Of a DNA stretch of 64,000 nucleotides, positions 26,839-36,401 are shown piece by piece (position 1 is the first letter of the stretch; each line of letters starts with the position of its first letter). A program made the position numbers and the translations under genes. The notes below the pieces were generated by a model, which was given only the letters and a program-made list of their open reading frames with translations, was not told the DNA's origin and ran no database searches. Origin of the DNA: an uncultured Chitinophagaceae bacterium (GTDB taxonomy: Bacteria; Bacteroidota; Bacteroidia; Chitinophagales; Chitinophagaceae); the NCBI GenBank assembly GCA_903895845.1, contig CAITVK010000114.1, positions 1 to 64,000 of the forward strand, read 5' to 3'.

Positions 26839-28767
26839 ATGATTCATTTCGATTTGCCCAAGCAAAAATCTTCTATCATCAAAGTAATTGGTGTAGGAGG
26901 AGGAGGCAGCAATGCAGTAAACTTTATGTTTAGTCAAACAGTAGATGGTGTAGACTTTATTGTCTGCAATACTGATTCTAAAGCATTGGAACAAAGTAAA
27001 GTACCTAACAAAATTCAACTAGGCCCTTATCTTACTCAAGGCCTAGGTGCAGGTGCTAACCCCGAAGTAGGTAAAAAAGCTACTGAAGAAAGCCTTGAAG
27101 AAATTAGAAAGATATTAGAAGTAAATACCAAAATGGCGTTCATCACCGTAGGCATGGGTGGTGGCACTGGTACCGGTGGTGCACCCATTATTGCACAGGT
27201 TTGTAAAGAACTAGGTATATTGACCGTAGGTATTGTGACCACTCCTTTTAATTTTGAAGGACCTCGCAGGTTGGCAATGGCCGAAGAAGGTATCAAGGAA
27301 TTGAAACCTCACGTAGATACCTTACTAGTTATCAGTAATGACAAATTGCGTATGCAATATGGCAACCTGAAAATGCGTGAAGCTTTTGGTAAAGCGGATA
27401 ACGTATTGGCTACCGCTGCAAAATGTATTACAGACGTAATCAATAGCCGTGGACATATCATTGTAGATTTTGCGGATGTATGCACTGTTATGAAGAATGG
27501 CGGTAGTGCTTTCTTGGGTAAATCAGAAGCAGAAGGTGAGAACAGAGCACAAGTTGCTATCGAAGAAGCATTGGCATCTCCATTGTTGAATGATAGTGAT
27601 ATTAAGGGTGCTAAATGGATTTTGATTAATATTAACAGTTCTGATAATGAAGATGAGTGTACGATGGATGAAATTGAAACCATCAACAATCACCTTCGTA
27701 TGCAAGCGGGTCCTGATACCGATGTGATTGTAGGTATGGGTCATGATAATACCTTAGGTAACAAGATTGGTATTACTTTGATTGCTACAGGCTTCGACTC
27801 AAAAGATCCTTTTGCAAAGCCCGTTGTTGAGAAAGTAAAAGCACCAGAGCCTGAGAAGATTGTAATGACTTTGGATTTAGAAGCAAGATCTGCTGCACCG
27901 GTTGAACAACAAGAAGAGACAAAATCTATTGTAGAGATAGTAGAACCAGTTTCTTATTTTGCTACAGAAACGCCGCTACCTACCATTGATGCACAAGCTC
28001 CTTTTATTTCATCAACAGAAGAAATCCTGTTTGCTGCTTCTGTTGTAGAAGAAACTAAAGAGAATGAAGATAGCACTAAGCTTTATTTCGAATTAAGCAC
28101 AGAGATTACGGATAGTTACACGCAGCCAGAAGTGATTGCAGAAGTGACACCTGAGCCAGTACCTGAACCTGAGCCAGAACCAATTGTGGATGAGTCTTTA
28201 CAATTTGTTTTAACAGAGAAAGAGGAAACTCCTGCTACTGGAATAATATCGAAACCTACCAACATTTATGAAGAAATTCATAACCAATACAACAACTACT
28301 TACATATTAAGTCGCATCTTCATTTAGACGATGATAGTACTTCTACAACTCCTACGGTTACAGATACTATCGAAATTAAAGAAGAAAAGAAAGTAGAAGA
28401 AGTGGTGGTAGTTCCTCCGGTTCAGGTGTATCAACAACCAGTTCAGGTGGCACCAACGTATCAGCCTTCTGTTAACACACAGGCTGCGATTGGGGATATT
28501 GAGGAATCTGCTGAAATAGAAGATCAACGTAGAAAAGCATTAGAGCGCATTAACAAATTGAGGAACTTGAGCTTCAATATGAAGGATGCCGACAATGCTG
28601 ATGACTTTGAAACAGTGCCAGCTTACATCCGTAAAAAGATGGATATGTTTGGCAATGCTTTTACTTCGGCAGAAAACTTCTACAGTAAGTACACCGTAGA
28701 TAAAGAAGAAAACAAAACAGTATTCTCTGCAATTAATACGTTCTTAGATGGTAAGAAGCCAGATTAA
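26839..28767 (+). CDS. ftsZ: Division tubulin homologue FtsZ with long C-terminal linker
   Basis: 642 residues, well above the common ~380. The GTPase core (about 1-330) carries GVGGGGSNAVN and the tubulin signature GGGTGTGG (about 107-114), with the T7-loop region DFADVC. Residues about 335-585 are an acidic, Glu/Pro/Thr-rich linker with a PEPVPEPEPEP stretch. A conserved peptide TVPAYIRKKM (about 597-606) follows, then a further ~36-residue tail. FtsZ polymerises into the Z ring. Long linkers are known in some Bacteroidota. It is the last dcw gene and is followed by a terminator. Confidence 0.96.
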   Translation: MIHFDLPKQKSSIIKVIGVGGGGSNAVNFMFSQTVDGVDFIVCNTDSKALEQSKVPNKIQLGPYLTQGLGAGANPEVGKKATEESLEEIRKILEVNTKMAFITVGMGGGTGTGGAPIIAQVCKELGILTVGIVTTPFNFEGPRRLAMAEEGIKELKPHVDTLLVISNDKLRMQYGNLKMREAFGKADNVLATAAKCITDVINSRGHIIVDFADVCTVMKNGGSAFLGKSEAEGENRAQVAIEEALASPLLNDSDIKGAKWILININSSDNEDECTMDEIETINNHLRMQAGPDTDVIVGMGHDNTLGNKIGITLIATGFDSKDPFAKPVVEKVKAPEPEKIVMTLDLEARSAAPVEQQEETKSIVEIVEPVSYFATETPLPTIDAQAPFISSTEEILFAASVVEETKENEDSTKLYFELSTEITDSYTQPEVIAEVTPEPVPEPEPEPIVDESLQFVLTEKEETPATGIISKPTNIYEEIHNQYNNYLHIKSHLHLDDDSTSTTPTVTDTIEIKEEKKVEEVVVVPPVQVYQQPVQVAPTYQPSVNTQAAIGDIEESAEIEDQRRKALERINKLRNLSFNMKDADNADDFETVPAYIRKKMDMFGNAFTSAENFYSKYTVDKEENKTVFSAINTFLDGKKPD

Positions 28768-28793
28768 TTACTTTGATTGATTAAATATTTATG

Positions 28794-28823
28794 TCCCCTT
28801 TGTTTTTAGCAAAGGGGATTTTT
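28794..28823 (+). terminator. Rho-independent terminator of the dcw cluster
   Basis: TCCCCTTTG (28794-28802) and CAAAGGGGA (28810-28818) form a perfect 9-bp stem with a 7-nt loop followed by five T residues, 27 bp after the ftsZ stop. Confidence 0.9.
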
Positions 28824-28955
28824 ATTGATATGCATCTACTAATTGGATATAAACAGCCATAATTACTTTCCCATCCCTTCTGCTAATTTCTTTCTGCATT
28901 AGTGGCTTGAGGGGAATTTAAAAAACAATTCTTATGTTTGTGCCATTACAAAAAA

Positions 28956-29006
28956 AGGAAATGGTGTCTTCCTAATTGAACCGCCCTAAAAAGCTGATGG
29001 CGCCTG
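28956..29006 (+). ncRNA. Fluoride riboswitch (crcB motif)
   Basis: The RNA has the motif parts in order: P1 arms AGGAA (28956-28960) and TTCCT (28969-28973), between them ATGGTGTC, then AACCGCC (28979-28985), a short loop and GCTGATGGCGCCT (28993-29005). GGTGTC can pair with GGCGCC as the family's long-range pseudoknot (G-U wobbles allowed). It lies 40 bp before the start of a CLC-F-like transporter, a classic target. Fluoride binding would switch expression on. Confidence 0.85.
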
Positions 29007-29044
29007 GTTTTGAATGTAAATGGACAGCATTTAATCAGGAAATT

Positions 29045-30355
29045 ATGAGTATTATCAAAAAAAGGTCATCAGGCAAAAAGGGGGTCTTGCTGCTACGCAT
29101 CTTCTTCAGGCAATATGCTGCTACACCCTATATACTTAAATGGCTGGTTATATGCAGCAGCATAGGGACTTGCATTGGAACGGCCTCTGCTGGTTTCTTA
29201 CAATCGTTGGATTGGGTAACTAACTATCGTGAATCGCATTTATGGCTGATTGCGCTGCTTCCTATTGGTGGTTTTGCCATTGGTTTACTCTATAAATCCC
29301 TAGGCAAAGACATAGAAGCAGGCAACAATCTACTAATTGATTCCATACATAACCCCAAAGAAATTATTCCCTTCCGGATGGCGCCATTTGTTTATCTAGG
29401 AACGATGGTTACACATATTCTGGGCGGATCTGCTGGACGTGAAGGAACTGCCTTGCAAATGGCAGGGGCTATTGCAGACCAGTTTAGTAAACCATTCCGT
29501 TTATCTGCAAGTGAACGTAAAATATTACTGATTAGTGCCATTGCAGGTGGCTTTGGTTCTGTATTCGGCACGCCATTGGCGGGCGCAATATTTGGATTAG
29601 AGGTGTTTTTGATAGGCCGCTTGAAGTACGATGCTATCTTTCCTGCTTTTGCCACAGCCACCATCGCGGATTTAGTAACTAAACTCTGGAACACGCACCA
29701 CACCCATTATCAGATAGATACAATACCCGCTATCTCAGCTTTGAATATTCTTTATGCCCTCGTTGCTGGCATTGCTTTTGGCTTATGTGCAGCTACCTTT
29801 AGCAAGGTAATTCATTATATAGCGTGTATTTTCAAATCAACAATCCCCTACCCTCCTCTTCGTCCATTTATTGGAGGAATCATAGTGGCGCTTGCCGTAT
29901 GGGCTATTGGAACCACCAAATATATAGGGTTAGGTATTCCAACTATTGTCGCTTCTTTCGAACAACACCTTCCACCTTTTGATTTTGCTTTAAAGATGGT
30001 TTTTACTATTCTCACGTTGGCAGCCGGATTTAAAGGAGGAGAGGTAACCCCTCTATTTTTCATAGGTGCAGCATTGGGAAATGCCTTGTCTTATTTTGTC
30101 CCATTACCTACAGGCTTGCTTGCAGGAATGGGTTTTGTTGCCGTATTTGCAGGTGCAACCAATACTCCTTTGGCTTGCAGCATCATGGCAATGGAGCTTT
30201 TTGGGAGTAGTTGTGGGGTGTATGTAGCTATCGCTTGTGTGGTATCTTATTTATTATCTGGCCATAACAGTATATATCAAAAACAAGTTATAGGCGAAGC
30301 CAAGCTAAAATCATTAACTCATCAGACAAATAAAACGCTAAAAGACCTCAGATAA
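29045..30355 (+). CDS. CLC-family antiporter, probably fluoride-specific (CLC-F)
   Basis: About 436 residues from ATG 29045, preceded by CAGGAAATT; upstream in-frame TTG/ATG codons fall inside the riboswitch and are rejected. Polytopic, with CLC motifs GGSAGREGTALQMAG (GREGT instead of the chloride-type GREGP), GGFGSVFGTPLAGAIFGLE and FKGGEVTPLFFIGAALG. EAGNNLLIDSIH replaces the usual GSGIP region, as in CLC-F fluoride/proton antiporters. Together with the fluoride riboswitch this supports fluoride export across the inner membrane. Annotation pipelines may call it a chloride channel. It is monocistronic. Confidence 0.85.
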   Translation: MSIIKKRSSGKKGVLLLRIFFRQYAATPYILKWLVICSSIGTCIGTASAGFLQSLDWVTNYRESHLWLIALLPIGGFAIGLLYKSLGKDIEAGNNLLIDSIHNPKEIIPFRMAPFVYLGTMVTHILGGSAGREGTALQMAGAIADQFSKPFRLSASERKILLISAIAGGFGSVFGTPLAGAIFGLEVFLIGRLKYDAIFPAFATATIADLVTKLWNTHHTHYQIDTIPAISALNILYALVAGIAFGLCAATFSKVIHYIACIFKSTIPYPPLRPFIGGIIVALAVWAIGTTKYIGLGIPTIVASFEQHLPPFDFALKMVFTILTLAAGFKGGEVTPLFFIGAALGNALSYFVPLPTGLLAGMGFVAVFAGATNTPLACSIMAMELFGSSCGVYVAIACVVSYLLSGHNSIYQKQVIGEAKLKSLTHQTNKTLKDLR

Positions 30356-30766
30356 AGAAGATAATAACAAATTTTCTTCATTTTCAGTTTACACATTTAC
30401 ATCATATCAACATTGGAATGAAATAAGATTGATTTAATGCCTCTTGAGGATGTAATTTTTTAAATTTTATATCTATTCAACGCCCTTAAAAAACAGTACT
30501 ATTGTAATTACCACCCTATACAGAAGTGACGTAGTTCACTCCAAATATGAAAACTTAATCAAAGAGTAGCACGATAAATCAAACGCTTCACTTTTATTCT
30601 TATTTGATCAAAGAATAGACCCATTTTCCGAATTGTGGATGTTTTGTTAGCACTTTTGAAGCTCATTGACATACAATTGTTGACTTTTTTGCTATTTATC
30701 CCTGTTAGCAGAGTTGGTTTGGTAAGATAGAAGATAGATGCTCTAGTAGATATAAACAAAAAGAGA
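30356..30766. other. Intergenic region without recognised gene
   Basis: About 410 AT-rich bases between convergent genes. A minus-strand frame of 66 codons at 30559-30759 has no recognisable domain or leader and I do not support it. Apart from the amtB terminator at its right edge I see nothing. Confidence 0.5.
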
Positions 30767-30799
30767 CTGCCTCAATTGAGACAGTCTCTTTGTTATTTT
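30767..30799 (-). terminator. Terminator of the porin-amtB transcript
   Basis: AAGAGACTG and CAGTCTCTT arms continue into CTCAATTGAG, giving a long stem with one mismatch (C/A) at 30769-30794. On the minus strand it is followed by TTTTTG. It lies about 20 bp after the amtB stop. Confidence 0.85.
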
Positions 30800-30817
30800 G
30801 AGATAAAATGGGTTATC

Positions 30818-32341
30818 TTATGTAGTTGGGTAAGCAAGGCTACCGTGTTCTAATAAATCCAATCCACCTTCTTCAATGTGTTTTTCAACGCGAAGTCCCC
30901 AAGGATTAGGCAACAACTTGATTAAATACATCATGATAAATGTGATAATGAAAACTGCAATAGCAATTGTAAATGTACCAATTACCTGAGCCTTTAACAC
31001 AGATGTACCGCCACCATAGAACAAACCAGCAACTGGAGCAGAGTTATCAGCACCTGTTGGACCAGTTGCACCATATTTTCCAGGAGCAAATAAGCCTAAA
31101 GAAATTGTACCCCAGATACCGGCAAAGCCATGCACTGGAACCGCACCGATAGGATCATCTATGCGTAGATATTCTAACAATTGAACGCCGTAGTAAACTA
31201 CTAAACCTGCAACTCCGCCCAAGATAACTGCTCCTAATGGATCTACCCAATAACAAGGACAAGTAATGGCAACCAGACCGCCCAATACACCGTTACAGGT
31301 CATGGCAAGGTCGAATTTACCTTTTGTTTCTCCAAACCAAAGAGCTAGGTACATAGCAACCATACCACCAGCACAAGCAGCCAATGTAGTATTAGTAGCT
31401 ACGCGACCAATACCTTGCATATCTACAGCAGACAAAGTACTACCTGGGTTAAATCCGTACCATCCAAACCAAAGGATGAATGTACCAACTGCACCCAAAG
31501 TCATATTGTGACCGCTCATTGGTCCGCCACCATCGCGTTTGAAAATACGACCCAAACGAGGTCCAAGAACCAAAGCACCAGCCAATGAAGCAATACCTCC
31601 GATGGTATGTACCACTGTTGAACCAGCGAAATCCCTGAAGCCATTACCTAAACTGGGTAAAAAGTGACCTGTAGAACCCATGTTTGCCAAGAAACCATCT
31701 GGTCCCCAAGCCCAGTTACCAATGATTGGATAAATGAAACCAGTAATACCGATACTGTAAAGGATATCACCTCTAAAGCTAGTACGACCGATCATCGCTC
31801 CAGAAACGATAGTAGAACAAGTATCAGCGAAAGCATATTGGAAAATCCAGTGTGCAATTACAGGGATACCAGTAGTAAGATACGTGTCTGGTGCACCTTG
31901 CAAGAAAAACCAGTGCTTACCAATAAAACCAAACCCGTCGCCGCTACCTGGGCTAAACATGAATGCGTAGCCAATAGCCCAGAATAACAGACCGCAAAGA
32001 CAAGTGTCGAAAATACACTCCATCAAAACGTTTACTGTTTCTCTCTGACGAGCAAAACCTGCTTCCAACATTACAAAGCCGGCTTGCATACCAAATACTA
32101 AGAAGGCTGCTACTAGAGTCCAGATGGTGTTAGCAGTGTTCATTAACATTGTTTCGTGAGCAGTATAGGTTTCTCCAGCTGAAGCGGGAGTAGCTATCAT
32201 ACCAGGCAACATTTTCATGGCCGCCAAAACAACTAATAGACCTAGGATTTTTCCTGTAAAAAGCGTAATACCCAAACGCCAGTTGATACCTTTTTTGAAT
32301 TTCTCTGAGAAACTCGGTTTCGTGATGCTGATTGCTTCCAT
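30818..32341 (-). CDS. amtB: Ammonium transporter Amt
   Basis: 507 residues, about 11-12 transmembrane helices. The first pore histidine lies in SGHNMTLGAVGTF with WFGWYGFNPGS following; the second is in VPVHGFAGIWGT. The Phe gate region reads FQYAFADTCSTIVSGAM, and FVMLEAGFAR is the typical second-helix motif. The extra N-terminal ~45 residues (with one more hydrophobic helix) precede the usual start. It imports ammonium at the inner membrane. It is downstream of a porin gene (36-bp gap) and near glnN, implying nitrogen-limited expression. No glnK/glnB PII gene is adjacent. Confidence 0.95.
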   Translation of the reverse strand: MEAISITKPSFSEKFKKGINWRLGITLFTGKILGLLVVLAAMKMLPGMIATPASAGETYTAHETMLMNTANTIWTLVAAFLVFGMQAGFVMLEAGFARQRETVNVLMECIFDTCLCGLLFWAIGYAFMFSPGSGDGFGFIGKHWFFLQGAPDTYLTTGIPVIAHWIFQYAFADTCSTIVSGAMIGRTSFRGDILYSIGITGFIYPIIGNWAWGPDGFLANMGSTGHFLPSLGNGFRDFAGSTVVHTIGGIASLAGALVLGPRLGRIFKRDGGGPMSGHNMTLGAVGTFILWFGWYGFNPGSTLSAVDMQGIGRVATNTTLAACAGGMVAMYLALWFGETKGKFDLAMTCNGVLGGLVAITCPCYWVDPLGAVILGGVAGLVVYYGVQLLEYLRIDDPIGAVPVHGFAGIWGTISLGLFAPGKYGATGPTGADNSAPVAGLFYGGGTSVLKAQVIGTFTIAIAVFIITFIMMYLIKLLPNPWGLRVEKHIEEGGLDLLEHGSLAYPTT

Positions 32342-32377
32342 AATTGAGGGGGTTTAATTATTAATAAATAAAACAAA

Positions 32378-33418
32378 TTAGAATTTGTATGTAGCAGCTA
32401 AGATGAAGCTAGTTGCAGACTTAGTAGCTGCACCATCTTTATCAGAGAAAATTGTATTCTTTGCGTTATCTAACCTTAATTCAGGAATTAGAGTAAGATT
32501 TGCCAAGTGAATGTTTGCAGAAAGTGTGGTAGCCATAATATTGTCAGCTCCTGGTACTTTAATGCCATCCTTGTCACTAAATAACTCTTCACGCAAAGTC
32601 CATCCAAGTTTGCTAGATGGGTCATAGCACAGATAAGCTGCAAAGCTGCTCCACGAATGACTGTCACCAACTTTAGGTTTAACAGATTGAATAGTACCAT
32701 CGAAGTTCAAACCCCATTTGCTGCTAAGAACAAAGTTTAATACTAAATCTTCTTGAGTTATGCTTGCACCAGATGAATCATTACCCCCTTGAAAATTCAG
32801 GTAAGCTTTGATTTTATCATCTTTAGTTCCAGTAAAGAACTGTGCAATTGCCATTTTGTTTCCTGAAGTTGTTGTGCTAAAATCAGTAGGATTAGCAACA
32901 CCAATCATTAAACCAGACTTTGCGCCTAGAGTGATGTCAGCTTTTAAACCTGTGTGAAAAAATGGCCCCTCGGAGAAACCGTAACTCATACTGTAATTAC
33001 GATTTGCATATGCATCCAACAATTCCCATCCAATGTGCGTAGCCCATTTACCAATTGTGAACTTTAATTTACTAGTTGCTTGATAGCTTACGTAGGCTTG
33101 CTTTACAGCAGCTAACGACAATTGAGGATTTGAAACATCATTGTAAGAAAATTCAGCCGCCCTTCTACCGAAACCCAAGTCTGCGGTAGCAGCAATCTTT
33201 CCGATGCTGTGATCAACACGAATTGATGCCATACCTAATTCGAAAGAATTTGTAGAATTTGTAAAACTTGTGATGTTGTTACCTTTTCCCGCAAAGTCAT
33301 ACCTAGTGTAGGCATCTACCGAATACGTCATTGTCGTTGTTCCTTTTGTAGAATCCTGACTGTGTGCAGCAGAAAATACTGCCATTGCTCCAATTACTGT
33401 TAGTACTTTTTTCAACAT
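32378..33418 (-). CDS. Outer-membrane porin (OmpL-like beta-barrel)
   Basis: 346 residues from ATG 33418, which begins a clear signal peptide (MLKKVLTVIGAMAVFSAAHS, then Gln-Asp). A frame open to 33532 would add a non-signal 38-residue leader and is rejected. The mature chain is alternating beta strands with DAYTRYDF near the start, WATHIGWELLDAYANRNYSMSYGF in the middle (cited here by residues about 130-153) and a C-terminal FILAATYKF strand. This is the bbp2/OmpL-like porin type found beside Bacteroidota ammonium transporters, presumably letting nitrogen compounds through the outer membrane. It leads amtB in the same transcript. Confidence 0.82.
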   Translation of the reverse strand: MLKKVLTVIGAMAVFSAAHSQDSTKGTTTMTYSVDAYTRYDFAGKGNNITSFTNSTNSFELGMASIRVDHSIGKIAATADLGFGRRAAEFSYNDVSNPQLSLAAVKQAYVSYQATSKLKFTIGKWATHIGWELLDAYANRNYSMSYGFSEGPFFHTGLKADITLGAKSGLMIGVANPTDFSTTTSGNKMAIAQFFTGTKDDKIKAYLNFQGGNDSSGASITQEDLVLNFVLSSKWGLNFDGTIQSVKPKVGDSHSWSSFAAYLCYDPSSKLGWTLREELFSDKDGIKVPGADNIMATTLSANIHLANLTLIPELRLDNAKNTIFSDKDGAATKSATSFILAATYKF

Positions 33419-33997
33419 GTTTTTTTTGTTTAAATTGTTAATAAAAAAATGAGAACTATTTCTTGTATTCACATCGCTTTGATCAGGAGCTTTGTAGATA
33501 AAGTTTGTAAACAATTCTCTGTTTAGAGACACTTGGTTGCTATGAAAAGACCTTGTAGCTACATATTAATATAGTAAGGCACTTTTAGAGTTGAGTTAGG
33601 AAATTGCATTTAAAATTTGCAATTGCACTAAATAGATTAGAAAAAACAGATAAGTTATAAAAATCCTATATATCAAAGAACAGGTATCAAATATGATTTT
33701 ACTTAGATTTTTATTAAAAATATGATTTAAAAAATAACTAATTCATAAAATCGACTGCAAAATAGTGTTTTTTTTCAAAGATTGAAATATTTTTTTAAAT
33801 ATATATTTTTTTTGTATAAGAATTGAGATTACAAATAATCATATTTACTATATAATATATGCCAGCGGTTACTTTGAATTTTTATTCTAAAAAAGTGTGA
33901 TTAAAATCTTTTTTTCAAAGTTTTTAATGATTTTTTGGAAAAATTGAAAAAAAATGCTTCTTTTGGAGGATTAATCACTTAATTAAATTTTTATATC
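33419..33997. promoter_or_regulatory. AT-rich divergent regulatory region, porin-amtB / glnN
   Basis: About 580 bp with long A/T runs, especially 33690-33960, between divergent nitrogen genes. It must contain both promoters and probably the nitrogen-control site. TTTGGAGGATT 25-35 bp before glnN contains a GGAGG that is too far upstream for a standard ribosome-binding site. I could not identify a sigma-54 GG-N10-GC promoter or a confident operator. Confidence 0.45.
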
Positions 33998-36187
33998 ATG
34001 TCACTAAGGTTTGATGCAATTACAAAGCTTACAGATGAGGTTGAAGCCAATGGCTCAAAATCGTCTAAGATTACAGCCATTTTTGGCGAAAATGTATTTA
34101 CTCTCAAAACAGCAAGAGAGTATTTGAGCGATGATGCTTATAAAAGTCTTGTAGGAAGTATTAAAGGTGGAAAAAAAATTGACAGGGCAGTAGCTGGACA
34201 AATAGCTAATGGTTTGCGTGCTTGGGCAGAGAGCAAAGGTGTAACTCACTTTACACACTGGTTTCAACCACTTACCGGTACAACTGCAGAAAAGCATGAT
34301 TCTTTCTTCACGTTGAAAAGCGATGGCACCGCTATCGAAGAATTTGATGGTGCAGCATTAGTTCAACAAGAGCCAGATGCCTCATCTTTTCCAAATGGAG
34401 GTTTGCGTGCAACTTTTGAAGCTCGTGGTTATACAGCTTGGGACCCTTCTTCTCCAGCATTCATTATAGAAATAGGTCATGGTAGAACACTTTGTATACC
34501 TACCATATTTGTTTCATACACAGGCGAATCATTGGACTATAAAGCTCCATTGTTGAAAGCTTTGGAAGCATTAAATAAAGCGGCTGTTGATGTTGCTCAT
34601 TACTTCGATAAGAATGTAACTAAAATAACTGCGACTTTAGGTTGGGAACAAGAATACTTTATCATTGATGAGGCTTTAGCAAATGCCCGTCCTGACTTGG
34701 TTCAAAGTGGACGTACTGTATTTGGAGCTGCTCCTGCAAAGGGTCAACAATTAGAAGATCATTATTTTGGTTCTATTCCTGAGAGAGTTTATGCTTTTAT
34801 GAGGGATTACGAAAATGAAGCTTACAAATTAGGTATTCCTTTACGTACTCGTCACAATGAGGTTGCACCTGCTCAGTTTGAGTGTGCACCTATTTTTGAA
34901 GAAGTAAACATCGCAGTAGATCACAATACCTTATTAATGGATGTGATGAGTCGTGTTGCTAAACGTCACAAACTTAGAGTGTTGTTACATGAAAAACCAT
35001 TTGCTGGTATCAACGGTAGTGGAAAGCACAACAACTGGAGTATGGCTACTGATACTGGTGTTAACTTGTTAGCACCTGGTAAAACGCCAAAAACCAATTT
35101 GATGTTCTTGACATTCTTTGTAAATACAATCAAAGCGGTTCATGACTATGCAGATATTTTGAGAGCATCTATCGCTTCTGCTCCAAACGATCACCGTTTG
35201 GGTGCAAACGAAGCTCCTCCAGCAATTATCTCTGTTTTCGTTGGTCAATACCTATTTAAAGTATTGGAAGAAGTAGAAAGCCGTGTTGGAGACAAGTTTG
35301 ACGAGCAAGATGAAGCTATCTTGAAATTGGATCTTCACAGAAGTATCCCAGAATTGTTATTGGATAATACAGACAGAAACCGTACTTCTCCATTTGCATT
35401 TACAGGAAACAAATTTGAGTTCCGCGCTGTTGGATCTACTGCAAACTGTGCTAACCCAATGACTGTTTTGAATACTATCATCGCAGAAACGTTGAAAACA
35501 TTCAAGAAAGATGTTGATGTTTTAATTGAAAAAGGCGAGAAAAAAGAAGTTGCAGTTATGCAAACTATCCAACGCTATATTGTTGAAAGCAAAAAAGTAT
35601 TGTTTGAAGGTGATGGTTATAGTGAAGAATGGCACAAAGAAGCTGAAAAACGCGGATTGCCTAATTTGAAGACAACTCCTGTTGCTTTGGATGCAATGGT
35701 TACTCCGAAAGCTAAGAAATTGTTTGAATCAAATGGTATCTACACCCACAGTGAATTGGAAGCCAGACACGAAATTGAACTGGAAAAGTATCTGAAGAAA
35801 GTTCAGATTGAAGCTAGAGTAATGGGCGATTTGGCATTGAATCACATCATTCCTGCTGCTGTAAAATACTTGACTCAATTGGCTAGCAACATCGAAAACT
35901 TGAAAGCTGTTGGTGTTCCTGAAAAAACTTACAGAAGTCAATTGGCTATTTTGAATGAAGTAAGCGAACACGTAAATATCATTTACGAGCAAGTAAATGA
36001 AATGGTGGAAGCTAGAAAAGTTGCTAATGCACTTCCTGATATCAGAGAAAAAGCAATTGCTTATTGCGATGATGTGAAAGGTAAATACTTCGATATCATT
36101 CGTTACCATGTAGACAAATTAGAGTCTTTGGTTGATGATGAAGAATGGACATTGCCTAAGTACAGAGAAATGTTGTTCTTAAGATAA
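33998..36187 (+). CDS. glnN: Glutamine synthetase type III
   Basis: 729 residues, the size of GSIII, far longer than GSI (~470). Visible motifs: GWEQEYFIIDEAL (about 210-222), RTRHNEVAPAQFE (about 282-294), GINGSGKHNNWSMATDTG (about 340-357) and NRTSPFAFTGNKFEFRAVGS (about 459-478). It makes glutamine from glutamate, ammonia and ATP as a dodecamer. The neighbouring Amt and porin place it in ammonium assimilation. Start ATG 33998 matches the family's N-terminus (MSLRFDAI). Confidence 0.97.
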   Translation: MSLRFDAITKLTDEVEANGSKSSKITAIFGENVFTLKTAREYLSDDAYKSLVGSIKGGKKIDRAVAGQIANGLRAWAESKGVTHFTHWFQPLTGTTAEKHDSFFTLKSDGTAIEEFDGAALVQQEPDASSFPNGGLRATFEARGYTAWDPSSPAFIIEIGHGRTLCIPTIFVSYTGESLDYKAPLLKALEALNKAAVDVAHYFDKNVTKITATLGWEQEYFIIDEALANARPDLVQSGRTVFGAAPAKGQQLEDHYFGSIPERVYAFMRDYENEAYKLGIPLRTRHNEVAPAQFECAPIFEEVNIAVDHNTLLMDVMSRVAKRHKLRVLLHEKPFAGINGSGKHNNWSMATDTGVNLLAPGKTPKTNLMFLTFFVNTIKAVHDYADILRASIASAPNDHRLGANEAPPAIISVFVGQYLFKVLEEVESRVGDKFDEQDEAILKLDLHRSIPELLLDNTDRNRTSPFAFTGNKFEFRAVGSTANCANPMTVLNTIIAETLKTFKKDVDVLIEKGEKKEVAVMQTIQRYIVESKKVLFEGDGYSEEWHKEAEKRGLPNLKTTPVALDAMVTPKAKKLFESNGIYTHSELEARHEIELEKYLKKVQIEARVMGDLALNHIIPAAVKYLTQLASNIENLKAVGVPEKTYRSQLAILNEVSEHVNIIYEQVNEMVEARKVANALPDIREKAIAYCDDVKGKYFDIIRYHVDKLESLVDDEEWTLPKYREMLFLR

Positions 36188-36209
36188 TATTTCACTTAAC
36201 TGAATAAAA

Positions 36210-36243
36210 GAAGCCTCGCATACTATCATGCGGGGCTTTTTTT
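36210..36243 (+). terminator. Rho-independent terminator of glnN
   Basis: AAGCCTCGCAT and ATGCGGGGCTT pair (one mismatch) around a 6-nt loop, followed by seven or more T residues, 22 bp after the glnN stop. Confidence 0.9.
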
Positions 36244-36342
36244 GTTGAGTTGATTCTTGAGAAAACCGAAAAAGAAGCATTTGTATAATAAAACTTTCAT
36301 TACACAATCGTTTTCGCTAAAATCAGTTTATATAAATATTAA

Positions 36343-36368
36343 TTGGATACTTGTTTGCCCTATTTTTG
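36343..36368 (+). promoter_or_regulatory. Bacteroidota-type promoter of sucD
   Basis: A -7 box TATTTTTG (TAnnTTTG) at 36361-36368 is preceded by a TTGG at 36343-36346, about 18 bp upstream. The ATG of sucD is 33 bp after the -7 box. Confidence 0.6.
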
Positions 36369-36401
36369 CGACGCATCGTAAAAAAGGGTGCTTACCTTAT
36401 T

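Noticed and set aside
28976-29044. Upstream TTG/ATG starts of the CLC gene
   Set aside because: They lie inside or next to the fluoride riboswitch; the ATG at 29045 has a better leader and gives the normal N-terminus.
30559-30759. 66-codon minus-strand gene
   Set aside because: No family resemblance, no leader and a position in an AT-rich gap between convergent genes make it likely to be chance.
33419-33997. Sigma-54 promoter for the nitrogen genes
   Set aside because: No convincing GG-N10-GC with TGGCAC/TTGCA context; Bacteroidota seldom use this system for ammonium control.
36351-36401. 17-codon N-terminal extension of SucD
   Set aside because: The extension covers the predicted -7 box and the normal SucD begins at the internal ATG at 36402.
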